Positions 28,786 to 38,538 of a DNA stretch of 64,000 bases are shown here, piece after piece; within the stretch, counting starts at the first letter, position 1; each line of letters begins with the position of its first letter. The translations under genes and the position numbers were made by a program. The stretch comes from JBCCTX01 sp964468435 (GTDB lineage Bacteria; Bacteroidota; Bacteroidia; J057), in the NCBI GenBank assembly GCA_964468435.1, contig CAYXVE010000001.1, positions 248,001-312,000 on the forward strand, given 5' to 3'. Below the pieces are notes generated by a model. That model was not told where the DNA came from and searched no databases. It saw only the letters and a list, made by a program, of their open reading frames with translations.

Positions 28786-31140
28786 TTATTTAACAAAAAC
28801 TTCCCGGATATTCCCCAATCTATCGGGTTTGGCGGCTGCTTGTCCTGCCTGTTCGAAGCCAAATCCCCAGAGGAATGCCAGGAGATAATCTTCCCAGGTG
28901 CCCCAGGTAGGGTCTTTCTGCCAGAGCAGGAGAAGCCCTGTAATGGCTGCTAGCAACAAAGCGATCCCTGTGATCAGGCGGTCATTCAACTTCAGGGTAC
29001 GGGTTAAACCACTTAGATCAATCATAGAACTCAATTCGCCCTCGGCAGCTTTTTGCTCTATTTCTTTGATCTTTACATTTTCCACCAGCTTTTTGAAAAC
29101 AGGCTTAATAATCTTGTTTACGCCGGGAAAAAATTCTTTGACACTACGGGTTTGGGGAAGCAATTGCTGGCTTAAGGCTTCCAATACTGTTTCGATAGAT
29201 TGGTACGACTCATAAGCCTCATCGTATTGTTGTTCGTCCAGTTTCTGAATCACTCCCGCCAGTTGCTGAGCATATTTCTCGAGTTCTTCCTTTTGGTTGG
29301 CTACATCGGGTGTATTTACAGCATGAGTCCCCTGTTCACCTTCCGGACTTGTACTACCCATATCAATATTCAGAATTTTTACCTGCTGGCCGATCCATGA
29401 TTGTAAGGCCTGAGTCATGTGACGTGTGTAATGAGCCTGAACATTTAGATACAAATCCTGTGAGGTCTCATAATCCTGAGAAAGGATAATCTGGTTGAGT
29501 TCTTCCTGCCATTTTTTTCGCATATGTTCCCAGCTTTGTGCTTCTACAGCGTCCATCATCCAAGGGATATCACTTGATTCATGAAGTTGTTTTTTGAGAT
29601 CGCCAGCCAATATATGAATATGTGCCAGCCTGGCTTTGTCAAAGGTTTCCAGGGCCTCAGTATAGTTGCCATCTGCGATATATTGGTCGATCTGCTTCTG
29701 ATATCGATTGCGTGTTTGAATATCCGCTACCAGGGATTCATCAAAGGCTATAAGTTCGGCTTGTTGATCAGCGTTTTCATCCCATATTTTCAAAGCCTCC
29801 TGGACATATTCGATGGTGGCATTTTTGATTTTGACAACCCAAGATCCCGTATTTTTGGGCACTTCATCATATAATTTTTTAAACTCATCCTCTGCAATAT
29901 CAGTATCACCCATAAATTTTTCTACTTTCTCAAAAGTCTCTTTCAGTTTTGAGCTGATAACTGGATTCTGCATCCTAGAAAGTTCTTCCCTAGCTTGCAG
30001 CCATCCCGGAAATACTTTCAATCTTAAGGTTTCCTTTTCCAGTTTTTGATTAAAGTCTGACACGGTTTGGGTTTTGAGTTTTCCCAGTAGATCTTCCAGG
30101 CGTTCGTTGATGCTATTGAGGAGGGACTGGGGAATTTTATTCATAACTGGAAATTCCTGTTGAATGCTATTTATCTGTTGTAACAGCCCTAGGATATTTT
30201 GCTGACTCAGCAGGTTTACCCGTGTGACTGTCAGATAATTCCTGACAAAGCTGGATAGTCCCACGCCAATGGCAATTACCAGCAGGGCAATCAGCCCATA
30301 GTGTCTGATCTGTATATTGAGTTCTTGCTCGACTGCAGCCTCAGCACCTGCACTCCGCAAGGTTAAGGTTCCAGTATAATTCCCCACATTTATTAGGTCC
30401 AGGATTTCGAGGGTGATTTTCTGGTCAGACTTTGCGTCGAGTGTGAAGGGAAAAGCCAGGGAGTCTCCTTGCTCATCCAGATACACCATCTGCTGTGAAG
30501 CAGCCACTGGGTCCTGATCCGCATGGCTTCTGCCCAGGCTATACAACTTGGGTGCTTCCAGGCTCAGGGCCTCATCCCCAGGATTGATAACGTGAAATTC
30601 ATAAGTAACTGGATTTGCTCCTAATCCATAGGAATTACCCAGGACTTTATTTTTCCCTTTGATCTCGAAGGTCGAAGAGATAGCACCTGTGCGATTGATC
30701 GTCAGATCGTGTGTTTCCAGGGTATTGCTATGGCTCAATATCAATAGCGTTTTATACTCTCCTTCAGGGATGACTCTGGCATTGAATTGTACCTGGATGA
30801 TGCCCCCCGGAGCAAGTGAGAGCGGACCAGCCTGACCTGTTCCATTTATAGCTGGAGCTCCGATAGGGGTGATTTTGAGCTGAGGTAAAACGGAATCTGT
30901 TCCAGACACCCATAACGGGAATGTGCTGACAATCAGATCATTAATCTCAGTTGAGTCGCTAGTATTCTGTAGAAAAAACACTAGTTTGAAATCGGGGAGG
31001 GGGGCAGTGATGGTGGTATTGCCTGTAAGGGTCATCTCGGGTGTTGATTGGGCATAACAAGGAATGGCACATAATATCAACACCAGGTAAGCTACAATAA
31101 GGATTAATTTCACGTAATAGGATGTTGAGACTTGATACAT
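28786..31140 (-). CDS. Large membrane protein with periplasmic Ig-like region and cytoplasmic coiled coil
   Basis: This 784-residue protein is unfamiliar to me. A signal peptide (residues 1-30, ending PCYAQ) is followed by beta-rich extracytoplasmic repeats to about residue 280, a membrane helix (LIALLVIAIGVGLSSFV, about 285-302), and a long helical stretch (about 310-720) rich in Glu, Gln and Lys that looks like coiled coil or a helical bundle. Two close hydrophobic segments lie near the end (LITGIALLLAAITGLLLLW and EDYLLAFLWGFGFEQAGQAAA). The topology suggests an inner-membrane structural or tethering protein. The 136-bp gap to the next upstream minus-strand gene leaves the operon status open. 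Confidence 0.7.
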   Translation of the reverse strand: MYQVSTSYYVKLILIVAYLVLILCAIPCYAQSTPEMTLTGNTTITAPLPDFKLVFFLQNTSDSTEINDLIVSTFPLWVSGTDSVLPQLKITPIGAPAINGTGQAGPLSLAPGGIIQVQFNARVIPEGEYKTLLILSHSNTLETHDLTINRTGAISSTFEIKGKNKVLGNSYGLGANPVTYEFHVINPGDEALSLEAPKLYSLGRSHADQDPVAASQQMVYLDEQGDSLAFPFTLDAKSDQKITLEILDLINVGNYTGTLTLRSAGAEAAVEQELNIQIRHYGLIALLVIAIGVGLSSFVRNYLTVTRVNLLSQQNILGLLQQINSIQQEFPVMNKIPQSLLNSINERLEDLLGKLKTQTVSDFNQKLEKETLRLKVFPGWLQAREELSRMQNPVISSKLKETFEKVEKFMGDTDIAEDEFKKLYDEVPKNTGSWVVKIKNATIEYVQEALKIWDENADQQAELIAFDESLVADIQTRNRYQKQIDQYIADGNYTEALETFDKARLAHIHILAGDLKKQLHESSDIPWMMDAVEAQSWEHMRKKWQEELNQIILSQDYETSQDLYLNVQAHYTRHMTQALQSWIGQQVKILNIDMGSTSPEGEQGTHAVNTPDVANQKEELEKYAQQLAGVIQKLDEQQYDEAYESYQSIETVLEALSQQLLPQTRSVKEFFPGVNKIIKPVFKKLVENVKIKEIEQKAAEGELSSMIDLSGLTRTLKLNDRLITGIALLLAAITGLLLLWQKDPTWGTWEDYLLAFLWGFGFEQAGQAAAKPDRLGNIREVFVK

Positions 31141-31276
31141 AGATACTCAAGGAAGTTAATTAATTTATGACAATAAGTAGTAAAAGTTAGTTTTATTTAC
31201 GGGAGATAGTTCATTTTTGTACAAAAAAATTACCCAAAAACGCTATTTTCCTATATCGTACATCTATTTTTTACAA

Positions 31277-33559
31277 TCACCGCACCAGCCACACGGACCC
31301 TCGTTGATGCTTGCGAATGCGTTCTCCTTCTTGCGTAAAGCCCTCCCATTCCACGGTCCAGAAATATACGCCTTCAGCTGCGCCACTACCCTGTTCATTT
31401 TTTCCCATCCATCGTCCAGGTAATTGACGGGTAGTATAGATCTGTTGTCCCCAACGGTCATAGATCTTCAGATCGATCTCCAGGATATATTGCCCCATAG
31501 GTTCAAATACATCGTTGACCTGATCACCATTGGGACTAAACGCATTGGGCATTTCCAGCAATGCCGGGCATCGTGCATCGATGAGGATGGTGTCATTTCC
31601 CATGCAACCCCACATATCTGTCACTTCCAGAGCGTATACTCCACCTTCAAAGACCTCTCTTGACTGTAGTTCTGACTGATCATCCCATGAGTAAGCGTTG
31701 TAGGTACCTGCATCTAGTAGGATGCTTTCCCCTTCATCCGGACAGAAAAACGTATCTATACCCAGTTCCGGTTGTGGCGTAGGTACTACTGTAATATTGA
31801 TAGATGCTGGGATCGCCGGGCAATCGTCTATCAGTGCTGAGACTGTATAAAGACCACTCATGGAGGGTACTGCACGATCAATGATTGGCAGCATGGTTGT
31901 AGATTCGAATTGATCTGGACCCCGCCAGGTGTATAGGGCATTGTTTAGTTCCGATACTTCCAGTGAAAAGGATTCGCCTTCACACAGAAGTTGGTCTATA
32001 CCTGTCTGAAGGGTGTCTACTGGAGAAACCCTTATCTCTTGACGAACTAGAGAATTTTCATTCAGGCAATCATCACGTATGGATAAGGCTACGGTATAAG
32101 TTCCCGCTTGTTCATAGGCATGTTTTACACTGGGAGTGCTGGCGATATGACCATCACCCAGATCCCAGTCAAAAGTATACCTGTCAGGAGATAGTCCTGG
32201 ATCTAATAAAAAAGTATCGCTGGCACATGCACTCTGAGGCAGGAATTGTGGATTGATATTGTTGAAATTGGCTCCACCATTGTAGGCATAGGATTCGGCA
32301 TCGCCGTATCCATAAACGATTGCTGCTAGCCCACAACCTGCAGCAGTTAGTGTATGCGAGCCGGAATTTACTTTGAGTGTCGTATAGGCAAATTCGGGCT
32401 CACCGCCAATCATGCGAAACCGGGATCCTCTTCCGAGGACTGACTGTCCATCCAGCCTGACAGTGGTAGTATCTTTGCTTTGAACGATCACGTTGACAAA
32501 GTTTTCTTCTATTTCCTGAAAACGGGAACTGTAAAAAATTAATGTATCACGGGTTTGGGATACGCTGTTGAGCAATACCATAGAGGGATCTCCAATAGGA
32601 TACCCTGTACATTGAACTCCAATGATATACTTTGCCACGATTACAGGCTTATCAGCCTGGATCAGTAGTGGCTCACCATGTCGAACCTCTGCAAATTCTC
32701 CCCGGTTTCTGATCAATACCTGCTCTGAGTCATCGATCATCACTTTGATGGTCGTATGGTCTTCTGAGGCCAGGATGCGATAGATATCATAGGGATTATG
32801 TATGAAGGGAGCGGAGACAAATTGTCTCCCCCAGGTGTTGACGGGATACATTTGTTCCAGCAGATTATCTCTGAGCGGGCATTGCCGTGGAACCTGTGTC
32901 CATTCATTTCCGCTGAACACTGCGAAATGATGATTGGCTTCCAGGTAGGTACCTGTGAGGTCTCCATTTACGGTAGCTGCCTGCACCTGATAAGTCTCTC
33001 CGGCGTCCAATGTAATAGAAAAAGTATTGTTCTCATTTCTACCTCTCTGGGTCCGGGTACTGGGTGTGATGTCGATGACTGTACTGTCCTTACTGGCTAC
33101 TATCAGGAGCTGTGAGTAGTAATCTTCTCCGCCGCTAGTGATACCCGTGTAAGACATGACAAAATAGTTATTCCCGGTAGAAGCGATAGGGAGTACGATT
33201 GTAGCTTCAGAGCGGAATCCAAAGTATTGATGGATATATACAGAACTGGGGTGCTCTGTGGTGATTCGTATACCATTACGGGATATGGATTCTGAACCTA
33301 GTGTTTCAGCGGCTCTGGGTAGTTGTATGAGCTGCACTTGATTGGCTTGCAGGGTAAAGGATCTTTCCCAGTTTGAACGAGGCATTTGTACCACACCCGA
33401 AGTATTGTACTGAGACGTTATCATAGCTACCATGCTATTTTCCCCTATATCGCGATGTTGCATAAATCCTAGCCAGAATTCTGTGCCTTCATGGGTTTGG
33501 GCTTGAAGGAGACTCATATTGACTAAACCAAGATAAACTAAAGCTACGAGACGATTCAT
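31277..33559 (-). CDS. Surface protein with IgGFc-binding-like N terminus, PKD domain and T9SS CHU_C tail
   Basis: This 760-residue protein has a signal peptide (cleaved after LLQAQ). The N-terminal half (about 40-420) resembles the IgGFc-binding/adhesin repeat seen in Bacteroidota surface proteins (EFWLGFMQHRD, YFVMSYTGI, VHQYFGF-type blocks). A PKD domain follows (about 440-520, FDWDLGDGHIASTPSVKHAY), then Ig-like repeats. The C-terminal 90 residues carry the gliding-motility C-terminal domain (NAFSPNGDQVNDVFEP, IYDRWGQQIY), a type B signal for export and surface attachment by the type IX secretion system. The ligand is unknown. It is a probable cell-surface adhesin. Confidence 0.87.
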   Translation of the reverse strand: MNRLVALVYLGLVNMSLLQAQTHEGTEFWLGFMQHRDIGENSMVAMITSQYNTSGVVQMPRSNWERSFTLQANQVQLIQLPRAAETLGSESISRNGIRITTEHPSSVYIHQYFGFRSEATIVLPIASTGNNYFVMSYTGITSGGEDYYSQLLIVASKDSTVIDITPSTRTQRGRNENNTFSITLDAGETYQVQAATVNGDLTGTYLEANHHFAVFSGNEWTQVPRQCPLRDNLLEQMYPVNTWGRQFVSAPFIHNPYDIYRILASEDHTTIKVMIDDSEQVLIRNRGEFAEVRHGEPLLIQADKPVIVAKYIIGVQCTGYPIGDPSMVLLNSVSQTRDTLIFYSSRFQEIEENFVNVIVQSKDTTTVRLDGQSVLGRGSRFRMIGGEPEFAYTTLKVNSGSHTLTAAGCGLAAIVYGYGDAESYAYNGGANFNNINPQFLPQSACASDTFLLDPGLSPDRYTFDWDLGDGHIASTPSVKHAYEQAGTYTVALSIRDDCLNENSLVRQEIRVSPVDTLQTGIDQLLCEGESFSLEVSELNNALYTWRGPDQFESTTMLPIIDRAVPSMSGLYTVSALIDDCPAIPASINITVVPTPQPELGIDTFFCPDEGESILLDAGTYNAYSWDDQSELQSREVFEGGVYALEVTDMWGCMGNDTILIDARCPALLEMPNAFSPNGDQVNDVFEPMGQYILEIDLKIYDRWGQQIYTTRQLPGRWMGKNEQGSGAAEGVYFWTVEWEGFTQEGERIRKHQRGSVWLVR

Positions 33560-33802
33560 AAGTGTATATTCTCCTTTTAAATTAAGAAGGGAGAAATAGA
33601 AATCATATATTTTTCCTGGATATATTTTAATCAGTCAAATGCACCGATAAAAATAATATCATCATGTATATATCGAAAATTTTTAGTTAATTCATTTATG
33701 ATAATAAAATGTTTTGTAATTTTAATTTAAAATATCTATTATTAGGAATATGACCATATTGATTAATTTTATCACTAAATAAAAAACACCTTTTATTGAG
33801 CT

Positions 33803-34936
33803 ATGACTTTCAAAGAGGAAATGGACCTGCTCTACAAAAACTACCTTAGATTTAAGTCAGATATACATAATGAAGAGGCTACAAAAATTACTTTTGTTAT
33901 GCCTTTTATTCAGAAGCTGGGATATAATGTATTCAACCCTAAGGAGGTATATCCTGAGTATACAGCAGACACAGGATTAAAGAAGGGAGAAAAAGTAGAT
34001 TTTTGCCTTTTTATCAATGAAATTCCCACGATCCTGGTAGAATGTAAAAGATTTGGGGAAAAGTTAAGCTTGCATCATTCACAACTACAAAGATACTTTC
34101 ATGTTACAGAATGTAAATTTGCTATTCTTACCAATGGTGAAAAATTCAGGTTTTATACTGACCTTGATAAAACTAATGTTATGGATAATATTCCTTTTTG
34201 GGAGTTAGATATTAGAGATTTAAATGATAAGAATATCCAGCAGTTAGGCCATTTCCGGAAAGCAAACTTTGACCCAGATGCCTTGTTAAATGCAGCAGAA
34301 GATATGAAGATTAAGCATGCCGTTAAGCAATTTCTTACCCAAGAGTTGACCGATCCAGGTCAAGATTTTGTAAGGTTTATCCTTAAAGCTGTCAAAGAAG
34401 GTAAAATATCCAAGAAGTATATCTGTGAGCAAACTCCCAATATTAAAAGTTGCCTGAAAGAAACCTTAGAAGAATTGGTCGGTGAGAAAATGGTATTAAT
34501 AGATCAAATTAAAGAGTCAAAACAAGCATTTATCCCCAATTCCCGTAATGGAATCGTAACAACCCAAGAGGAGCTAGATGGTCTCAGAATTATTAGAGCC
34601 ATTTTGAACAAGTATATCGAAGTAGAACGAATCACTTACAAAGATGTGAAAAGTTATTTCAATGTGCTTTTTGATGGACACATCAATAAACCTATATGTA
34701 GATTATATTTTAATGGCAGGACAAAATACGTAGGGTTTAGGGATACTGACAGTAAGTGGGAGAGGATCAAAATCGAAAGATCTACTGATTTGTATAATTT
34801 TTCTGAAAAAATTGTGACAATTGTCAGACGATATGTGATATCTGATACGATGAGTTTTAGACACGATTTTAATAACCCGAAAGATGAAATACCGATCAAT
34901 AATTCATCTCACAAAGGATTCACGATTTACCCATGA
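33803..34936 (+). CDS. HsdR_N-type nuclease-domain protein without helicase
   Basis: This 377-residue protein begins with a type I restriction R-subunit N-terminal (HSDR_N) domain. The PD-(D/E)xK motif is visible: Asp66 in KKGEKVDFCLF and Glu80-x-Lys82 in ILVECK. Residues 90-150 continue the family pattern (QLQRYF, AILTNGEKFRFYTDL). There is no helicase domain, and no methylase or specificity gene is adjacent. The C-terminal 200 residues are helical and end in a compact region (KPICRLYFNGRTKYVG) often found in this stand-alone family (COG4748-like). The gene is more A+T-rich than its neighbours, as expected for a transferred defence gene. DNA cleavage is possible but unproven. Confidence 0.82.
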   Translation: MTFKEEMDLLYKNYLRFKSDIHNEEATKITFVMPFIQKLGYNVFNPKEVYPEYTADTGLKKGEKVDFCLFINEIPTILVECKRFGEKLSLHHSQLQRYFHVTECKFAILTNGEKFRFYTDLDKTNVMDNIPFWELDIRDLNDKNIQQLGHFRKANFDPDALLNAAEDMKIKHAVKQFLTQELTDPGQDFVRFILKAVKEGKISKKYICEQTPNIKSCLKETLEELVGEKMVLIDQIKESKQAFIPNSRNGIVTTQEELDGLRIIRAILNKYIEVERITYKDVKSYFNVLFDGHINKPICRLYFNGRTKYVGFRDTDSKWERIKIERSTDLYNFSEKIVTIVRRYVISDTMSFRHDFNNPKDEIPINNSSHKGFTIYP

Positions 34937-34962
34937 GGTAGCATTAAATGCTTACTTCATGG
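34931..34962 (+). terminator. Hairpin overlapping the nuclease-gene stop codon
   Basis: CCATGAGGTAGCAT (34931-34944) pairs with ATGCTTACTTCATGG (34948-34962) with one mismatch and one bulge, loop TAA, followed by AAAATTTCTTC and a further T-rich run. It probably ends the nuclease-like transcript. Confidence 0.5.
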
Positions 34963-34989
34963 AAAATTTCTTCTATTAAATTCCTTTTT

Positions 34990-35409
34990 TCAGTTTTTCA
35001 GTACGCCATCTGCGCCATATTTTCCTGATCCAGTGAAGATGAGCAATATACAGAAGCCTAGGTACAGGATCGCTTTCTCCTGATTGGCAAAGGGATCTGC
35101 TGAATGTTGTACGAATGCAGCTACGGACATCGTAATGCCCAGAAATAAGGCTGAAGGGCGTGTTAAGAAACCTATGAAAATAAAGAGTCCACCAATGAAC
35201 TCTGATATACCTGCCATCCAGCTAAACAGAAGGGGTGCGGGAAATCCCATTTCCCCAACGCTGGCTACGAAATTTTCCGTGGGGGGCATTTTTTCTAGTC
35301 CATGCGCGAAGGACATAGAAAGACCTGCTATAATTCGTAATAATAAAAGACCTATATTCGCAGCTAATGATTCAATTCTTTCAGTTCCAAATAAAAATTG
35401 ATTGACCAT
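34990..35409 (-). CDS. DoxX-family membrane protein
   Basis: This 139-residue protein has four predicted helices and the DoxX pattern: GLLLLRIIAGLSMSFAHGLEK near 20-40, ISEFIGGLFIFIGFLTRPSAL near 86-106. DoxX-type proteins are small quinone-reducing or electron-transfer-associated inner-membrane proteins, but most, including this type, have no assigned substrate. It is convergent with the nuclease-like gene and appears to stand alone. Confidence 0.88.
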   Translation of the reverse strand: MVNQFLFGTERIESLAANIGLLLLRIIAGLSMSFAHGLEKMPPTENFVASVGEMGFPAPLLFSWMAGISEFIGGLFIFIGFLTRPSALFLGITMSVAAFVQHSADPFANQEKAILYLGFCILLIFTGSGKYGADGVLKN

Positions 35410-35561
35410 GTTATGGTAAGATTATTTAGTTATGTTATTAATGTATTCGGTTACTGGAGTGTTGGAGCATATTTTCATATCTTACATATGTACAATAGAC
35501 CCACCTTCCAGAACGTCTTAATACTACCTTAGTATATCGCTTTTTGGGATTCTATGCCAAC

Positions 35562-35592
35562 TTTATTTACAATCATGCTACGACTATCTTTG
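35562..35592 (+). promoter_or_regulatory. Possible promoter of the amidohydrolase gene
   Basis: TATCTTTG (35585-35592) matches the TAnnTTTG -7 consensus. TTTA at 35562-35565 lies 19 bp upstream in the -33 position. Transcription would begin near 35599, about 35 nt before the chosen start codon. Confidence 0.4.
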
Positions 35593-35633
35593 TCCAAGAC
35601 ATTTCCAAATCATACGATTATACTTTGTTAACT

Positions 35634-37229
35634 ATGTATGCTTACGTTTCGTTTATATTATTGTCTATTTTTTTTACAGTTCAGGGTTGTAAATCTATAC
35701 AATCTTACGATTTGCTAATTTTCGGCGGGACGATTTATGATGGTACAGGCGATACTTCTTTTATTGCAGACATAGCGATAAATGGGGATAGAATTGTCAT
35801 TGTGGGTGAATTGTCTCGGGAAAAGGCACAACGTGTTATAGATGCCCAGGGACTGGCTGTTGCTCCGGGATTCATAGATATACATGCACATGTAGAGCCT
35901 ATTATGGATCTTTCAGGAGCAGAAAGCCATGTACGTCAGGGAGTAACCACGGCACTGGGAGGTCCTGACGGAGGCGGGCCATGGCCTTTTGGAGCATATC
36001 TGGATTCACTTGAAACATTTCCCCTGGGTATGAATGTAGCGTATCTGGTAGGGCATAACAGGATTAGGTCAAATGTCATGCAATTGGCAAGGCGAGCGCC
36101 TATTGCAGAAGAATTGGAGGAAATGAAATTGCAGGTAGTACAGGCTATGGAAGCGGGAGCTTTTGGATTGTCGACGGGACTAAAGTATTTACCTGGTGCA
36201 TTTTCTCAAACAGATGAGGTCATAGAATTGGCTCAAGTAGCCTCTGAATACGGGGGAATCTACACCTCACATATCAGGGAAGAAGGTCCGGGTTTAATAG
36301 AAGCTGTAGAAGAAGCAATCAGAATTGGCGATGAGGCAGATATAACAGCCGTCCTTACTCATCATAAAGCCATGGGAAAGCCCATGTGGGGAGCCAGTGA
36401 GCGGACCCTCGTCATGGTGGATTCTGCACGAAATAAGGGAATAGACATTCGGATAGATCAGTATCCTTACACAGCCAGCTACACGGGAATATCTGTACTG
36501 ATACCTTCCTGGGCACGGGAGGGTGGCAGAAAAGTTTTCATGGAACGTTTGGCAAATCCACAGTTGAACGACAGTATTCGTGCTGCTACGATGGATATTA
36601 TTTATAACGAGCGGGTAGGGGAGGAACTCGACAGAATACAACTGGCAAGAGTCTCCTGGAAGCCAGAAATGGAAGGTAAAACGCTTAGGGATTGGGTCCT
36701 TTCTGAAGGATTGGAACCCACTCTTGAACATGGAGCTAAGATTGTATTGGATATTGAATCTCAGGGAGGAGCGAGTGCAATCTACCATGTCATGACTGAT
36801 GAGGATGTGGATCGGATTATGCTACACCCCCAGACTATGATTGCATCAGATGGTAGTCTAGCAGATTATGGTAAGGGACATCCCCATCCTCGCTGGTATG
36901 GAACCTTTCCCAGAGTATTGGGATACTATGTCAGAGAAAAGCAGCTCATGCCACTGGAAACAGCGATTATGAAGATGACTTCTATGCCTGCAGATCTAAT
37001 GGGGTTGGAAGATCGCGGTATGTTGAAAGAGGGTATGAAAGCAGATATTACCTTGTTTGACCCTGAAACAGTGATCGATCATGCTACCTTTACTGAACCA
37101 CATCAATACCCTGAAGGGATATTGTATGTCATTTGCAATGGTATACTTATGATAGATCAAGGAAATTATCAAAATCGGGCAGCGGGCAGAGTCCTTCGAG
37201 GACCCGCCTGGAAAGATAATTCAGAATGA
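35634..37229 (+). CDS. Lipoprotein amidohydrolase, N-acyl-D-amino-acid deacylase family
   Basis: I use the Met at 35634, which begins a lipoprotein signal peptide with lipobox TVQGC; the frame reaches back to 35544 without signal character and beyond the candidate promoter. The 531-residue product is a metal-dependent amidohydrolase of the D-aminoacylase branch: FGGTIYDGTGD at the start of the mature protein, the metal motif DIHAHVEP, HIREEG near 260, and HHKAMG near 310. Classical D-aminoacylases have a metal-ligand Cys in a GNCG motif; here the position reads LGGPDGGG. The reaction is probably hydrolysis of an amide or cyclic amide, acting outside the inner membrane. Substrate is uncertain. 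Confidence 0.82.
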   Translation: MYAYVSFILLSIFFTVQGCKSIQSYDLLIFGGTIYDGTGDTSFIADIAINGDRIVIVGELSREKAQRVIDAQGLAVAPGFIDIHAHVEPIMDLSGAESHVRQGVTTALGGPDGGGPWPFGAYLDSLETFPLGMNVAYLVGHNRIRSNVMQLARRAPIAEELEEMKLQVVQAMEAGAFGLSTGLKYLPGAFSQTDEVIELAQVASEYGGIYTSHIREEGPGLIEAVEEAIRIGDEADITAVLTHHKAMGKPMWGASERTLVMVDSARNKGIDIRIDQYPYTASYTGISVLIPSWAREGGRKVFMERLANPQLNDSIRAATMDIIYNERVGEELDRIQLARVSWKPEMEGKTLRDWVLSEGLEPTLEHGAKIVLDIESQGGASAIYHVMTDEDVDRIMLHPQTMIASDGSLADYGKGHPHPRWYGTFPRVLGYYVREKQLMPLETAIMKMTSMPADLMGLEDRGMLKEGMKADITLFDPETVIDHATFTEPHQYPEGILYVICNGILMIDQGNYQNRAAGRVLRGPAWKDNSE

Positions 37230-37291
37230 TTACAGAATTTGTGCTAATTTAAAGTTTTAACCAGATCACTTCAATCAAAATATTACAGATT

Positions 37292-38098
37292 ATGAAGTAC
37301 TTTACAGGGTTAGTTTTATCGTTTCTTCTCGCTTTCAATCTTTCCATAGCACAGGATTTTGCACTCGAGCGTCTGGAAGATTCTCCACGTCATCACGAAT
37401 GGGTAGAGGTACAATATGATGGACGCACGGTTCATAGCTTCGTGGTATATCCAGAAGTATCGGACAAGGCTACTGCAGTAATCGTTATCCATGAGAATCG
37501 TGGACTTACAGACTGGGTCCGTAGTCTAGCCGACCAAATGGCTGAAGCGGGATTCATCGCTATTGCGCCGGATCTACTATCGGGCAGTGGGCCGGATAGT
37601 GGTAAGACCAGCGATTTCGCTACTTCGGATGATGCACGCAGTGCGATTTACGAGCTGGATCAAGATCAGGTATCAGCCGATCTACAGGCTGTGCAGGATT
37701 ATGTTGCGGATCTTCCTGCCTGTAATGGCAAGACTACCGTAGCCGGATTCTGCTGGGGAGGGTCACAGACTTTCAGATTTGCAACGAATGATGACGAGAT
37801 AGAAGCTGCCTTTGTTTTTTATGGGACAGGTCCCAAAGAAGCTGAGGCTTATGAATCCATAGAGGCTCCAGTGTATGGATTTTATGGGGGGGATGACGCA
37901 AGAGTAAATTCGACTATTCCTGATTCTGAGAAATTCATGGAAACTGCAGGCAAAACCTATGAGCCTGTTATCTACGAAGGTGCAGGGCATGCTTTTATGC
38001 GCAGAGGAGACGATCCCGCTACTGAGTCCGATGATCCCAATAAGATCGCCAGAGATCAGGCGTTTGAGCGTCTGGTGGGATTGCTGGAGAAAATATGA
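37292..38098 (+). CDS. Secreted dienelactone hydrolase-family alpha/beta hydrolase
   Basis: This 268-residue protein has a signal peptide ending in SIAQ. The alpha/beta-hydrolase catalytic residues of the DLH family are visible: nucleophile Cys in AGFCWGGSQ, an Asp in GGDDARVN, and His in GAGHAFMRRG. It is predicted to hydrolyse a lactone or an ester in the periplasm. It begins 62 bp after the amidohydrolase stop and is perhaps co-transcribed with it. Specific substrate unknown. Confidence 0.88.
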   Translation: MKYFTGLVLSFLLAFNLSIAQDFALERLEDSPRHHEWVEVQYDGRTVHSFVVYPEVSDKATAVIVIHENRGLTDWVRSLADQMAEAGFIAIAPDLLSGSGPDSGKTSDFATSDDARSAIYELDQDQVSADLQAVQDYVADLPACNGKTTVAGFCWGGSQTFRFATNDDEIEAAFVFYGTGPKEAEAYESIEAPVYGFYGGDDARVNSTIPDSEKFMETAGKTYEPVIYEGAGHAFMRRGDDPATESDDPNKIARDQAFERLVGLLEKI

Positions 38099-38246
38099 TG
38101 TTTAGCTCGCGGTTGTGATTTGGTAGATTGGCTATGCCTGAGGAAGATGGCTAAGCTTTTTTATTTACAAATAATTCGTATTAATTTAGTTCATAATCGG
38201 ATAAGTGAACCAGCATAGTTCGTTCACAAAAAGTAGTAGCAATCAT

Positions 38247-38450
38247 GGCAGATGTTATTGGTTGCAGCGCTTACTGATATTTTTATTGGCACTTAATGGC
38301 CATGTGAATGTACTTAGATTCATCCTTATGGCAAAGGGATTGGCAAGATACAAGGAAATTGCCGACGGGAAATTTGCAAAGTATTTGATTATTGGAACGT
38401 TGCTTTCAGCCTTATTGACAGGGAAGGGATTTTATTCCCGCATGAATTAG
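38247..38450 (+). pseudogene. Remnant of an integral membrane protein gene
   Basis: In the 440-bp gap 38099-38538, one frame reads MLLVAALTDIFIGT-like hydrophobic text before a stop. A shifted frame then continues NVLRFILMAKGLARYKEIAD and KYLIIGTLLSALLT to a stop at 38450. Together they look like the C-terminal end of a membrane protein split by a frameshift. The AKxxARYKEI/YLIIGTLLS pattern is one I associate with a family of small bacterial membrane proteins, but I cannot name it. Confidence 0.4.
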
Positions 38451-38471
38451 GATTGGTTAAAAAATGTAAAA

Positions 38472-38519
38472 GACGCTGAATTCACTAATAAAATCGGGTT
38501 TATTAGTTAAATCAGCGTC
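38472..38519 (-). terminator. Rho-independent-like terminator of the HhH gene
   Basis: Two 21-nt arms (38472-38492 and 38499-38519) are nearly perfect inverted copies around a 6-nt loop. On the minus strand it follows the HhH gene stop by 19 bp and is trailed by a T-rich run (TTTTACATTTTTTAA), so it is a strong terminator candidate. Confidence 0.7.
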
Positions 38520-38538
38520 AAATAATTCGTCAAAACCG

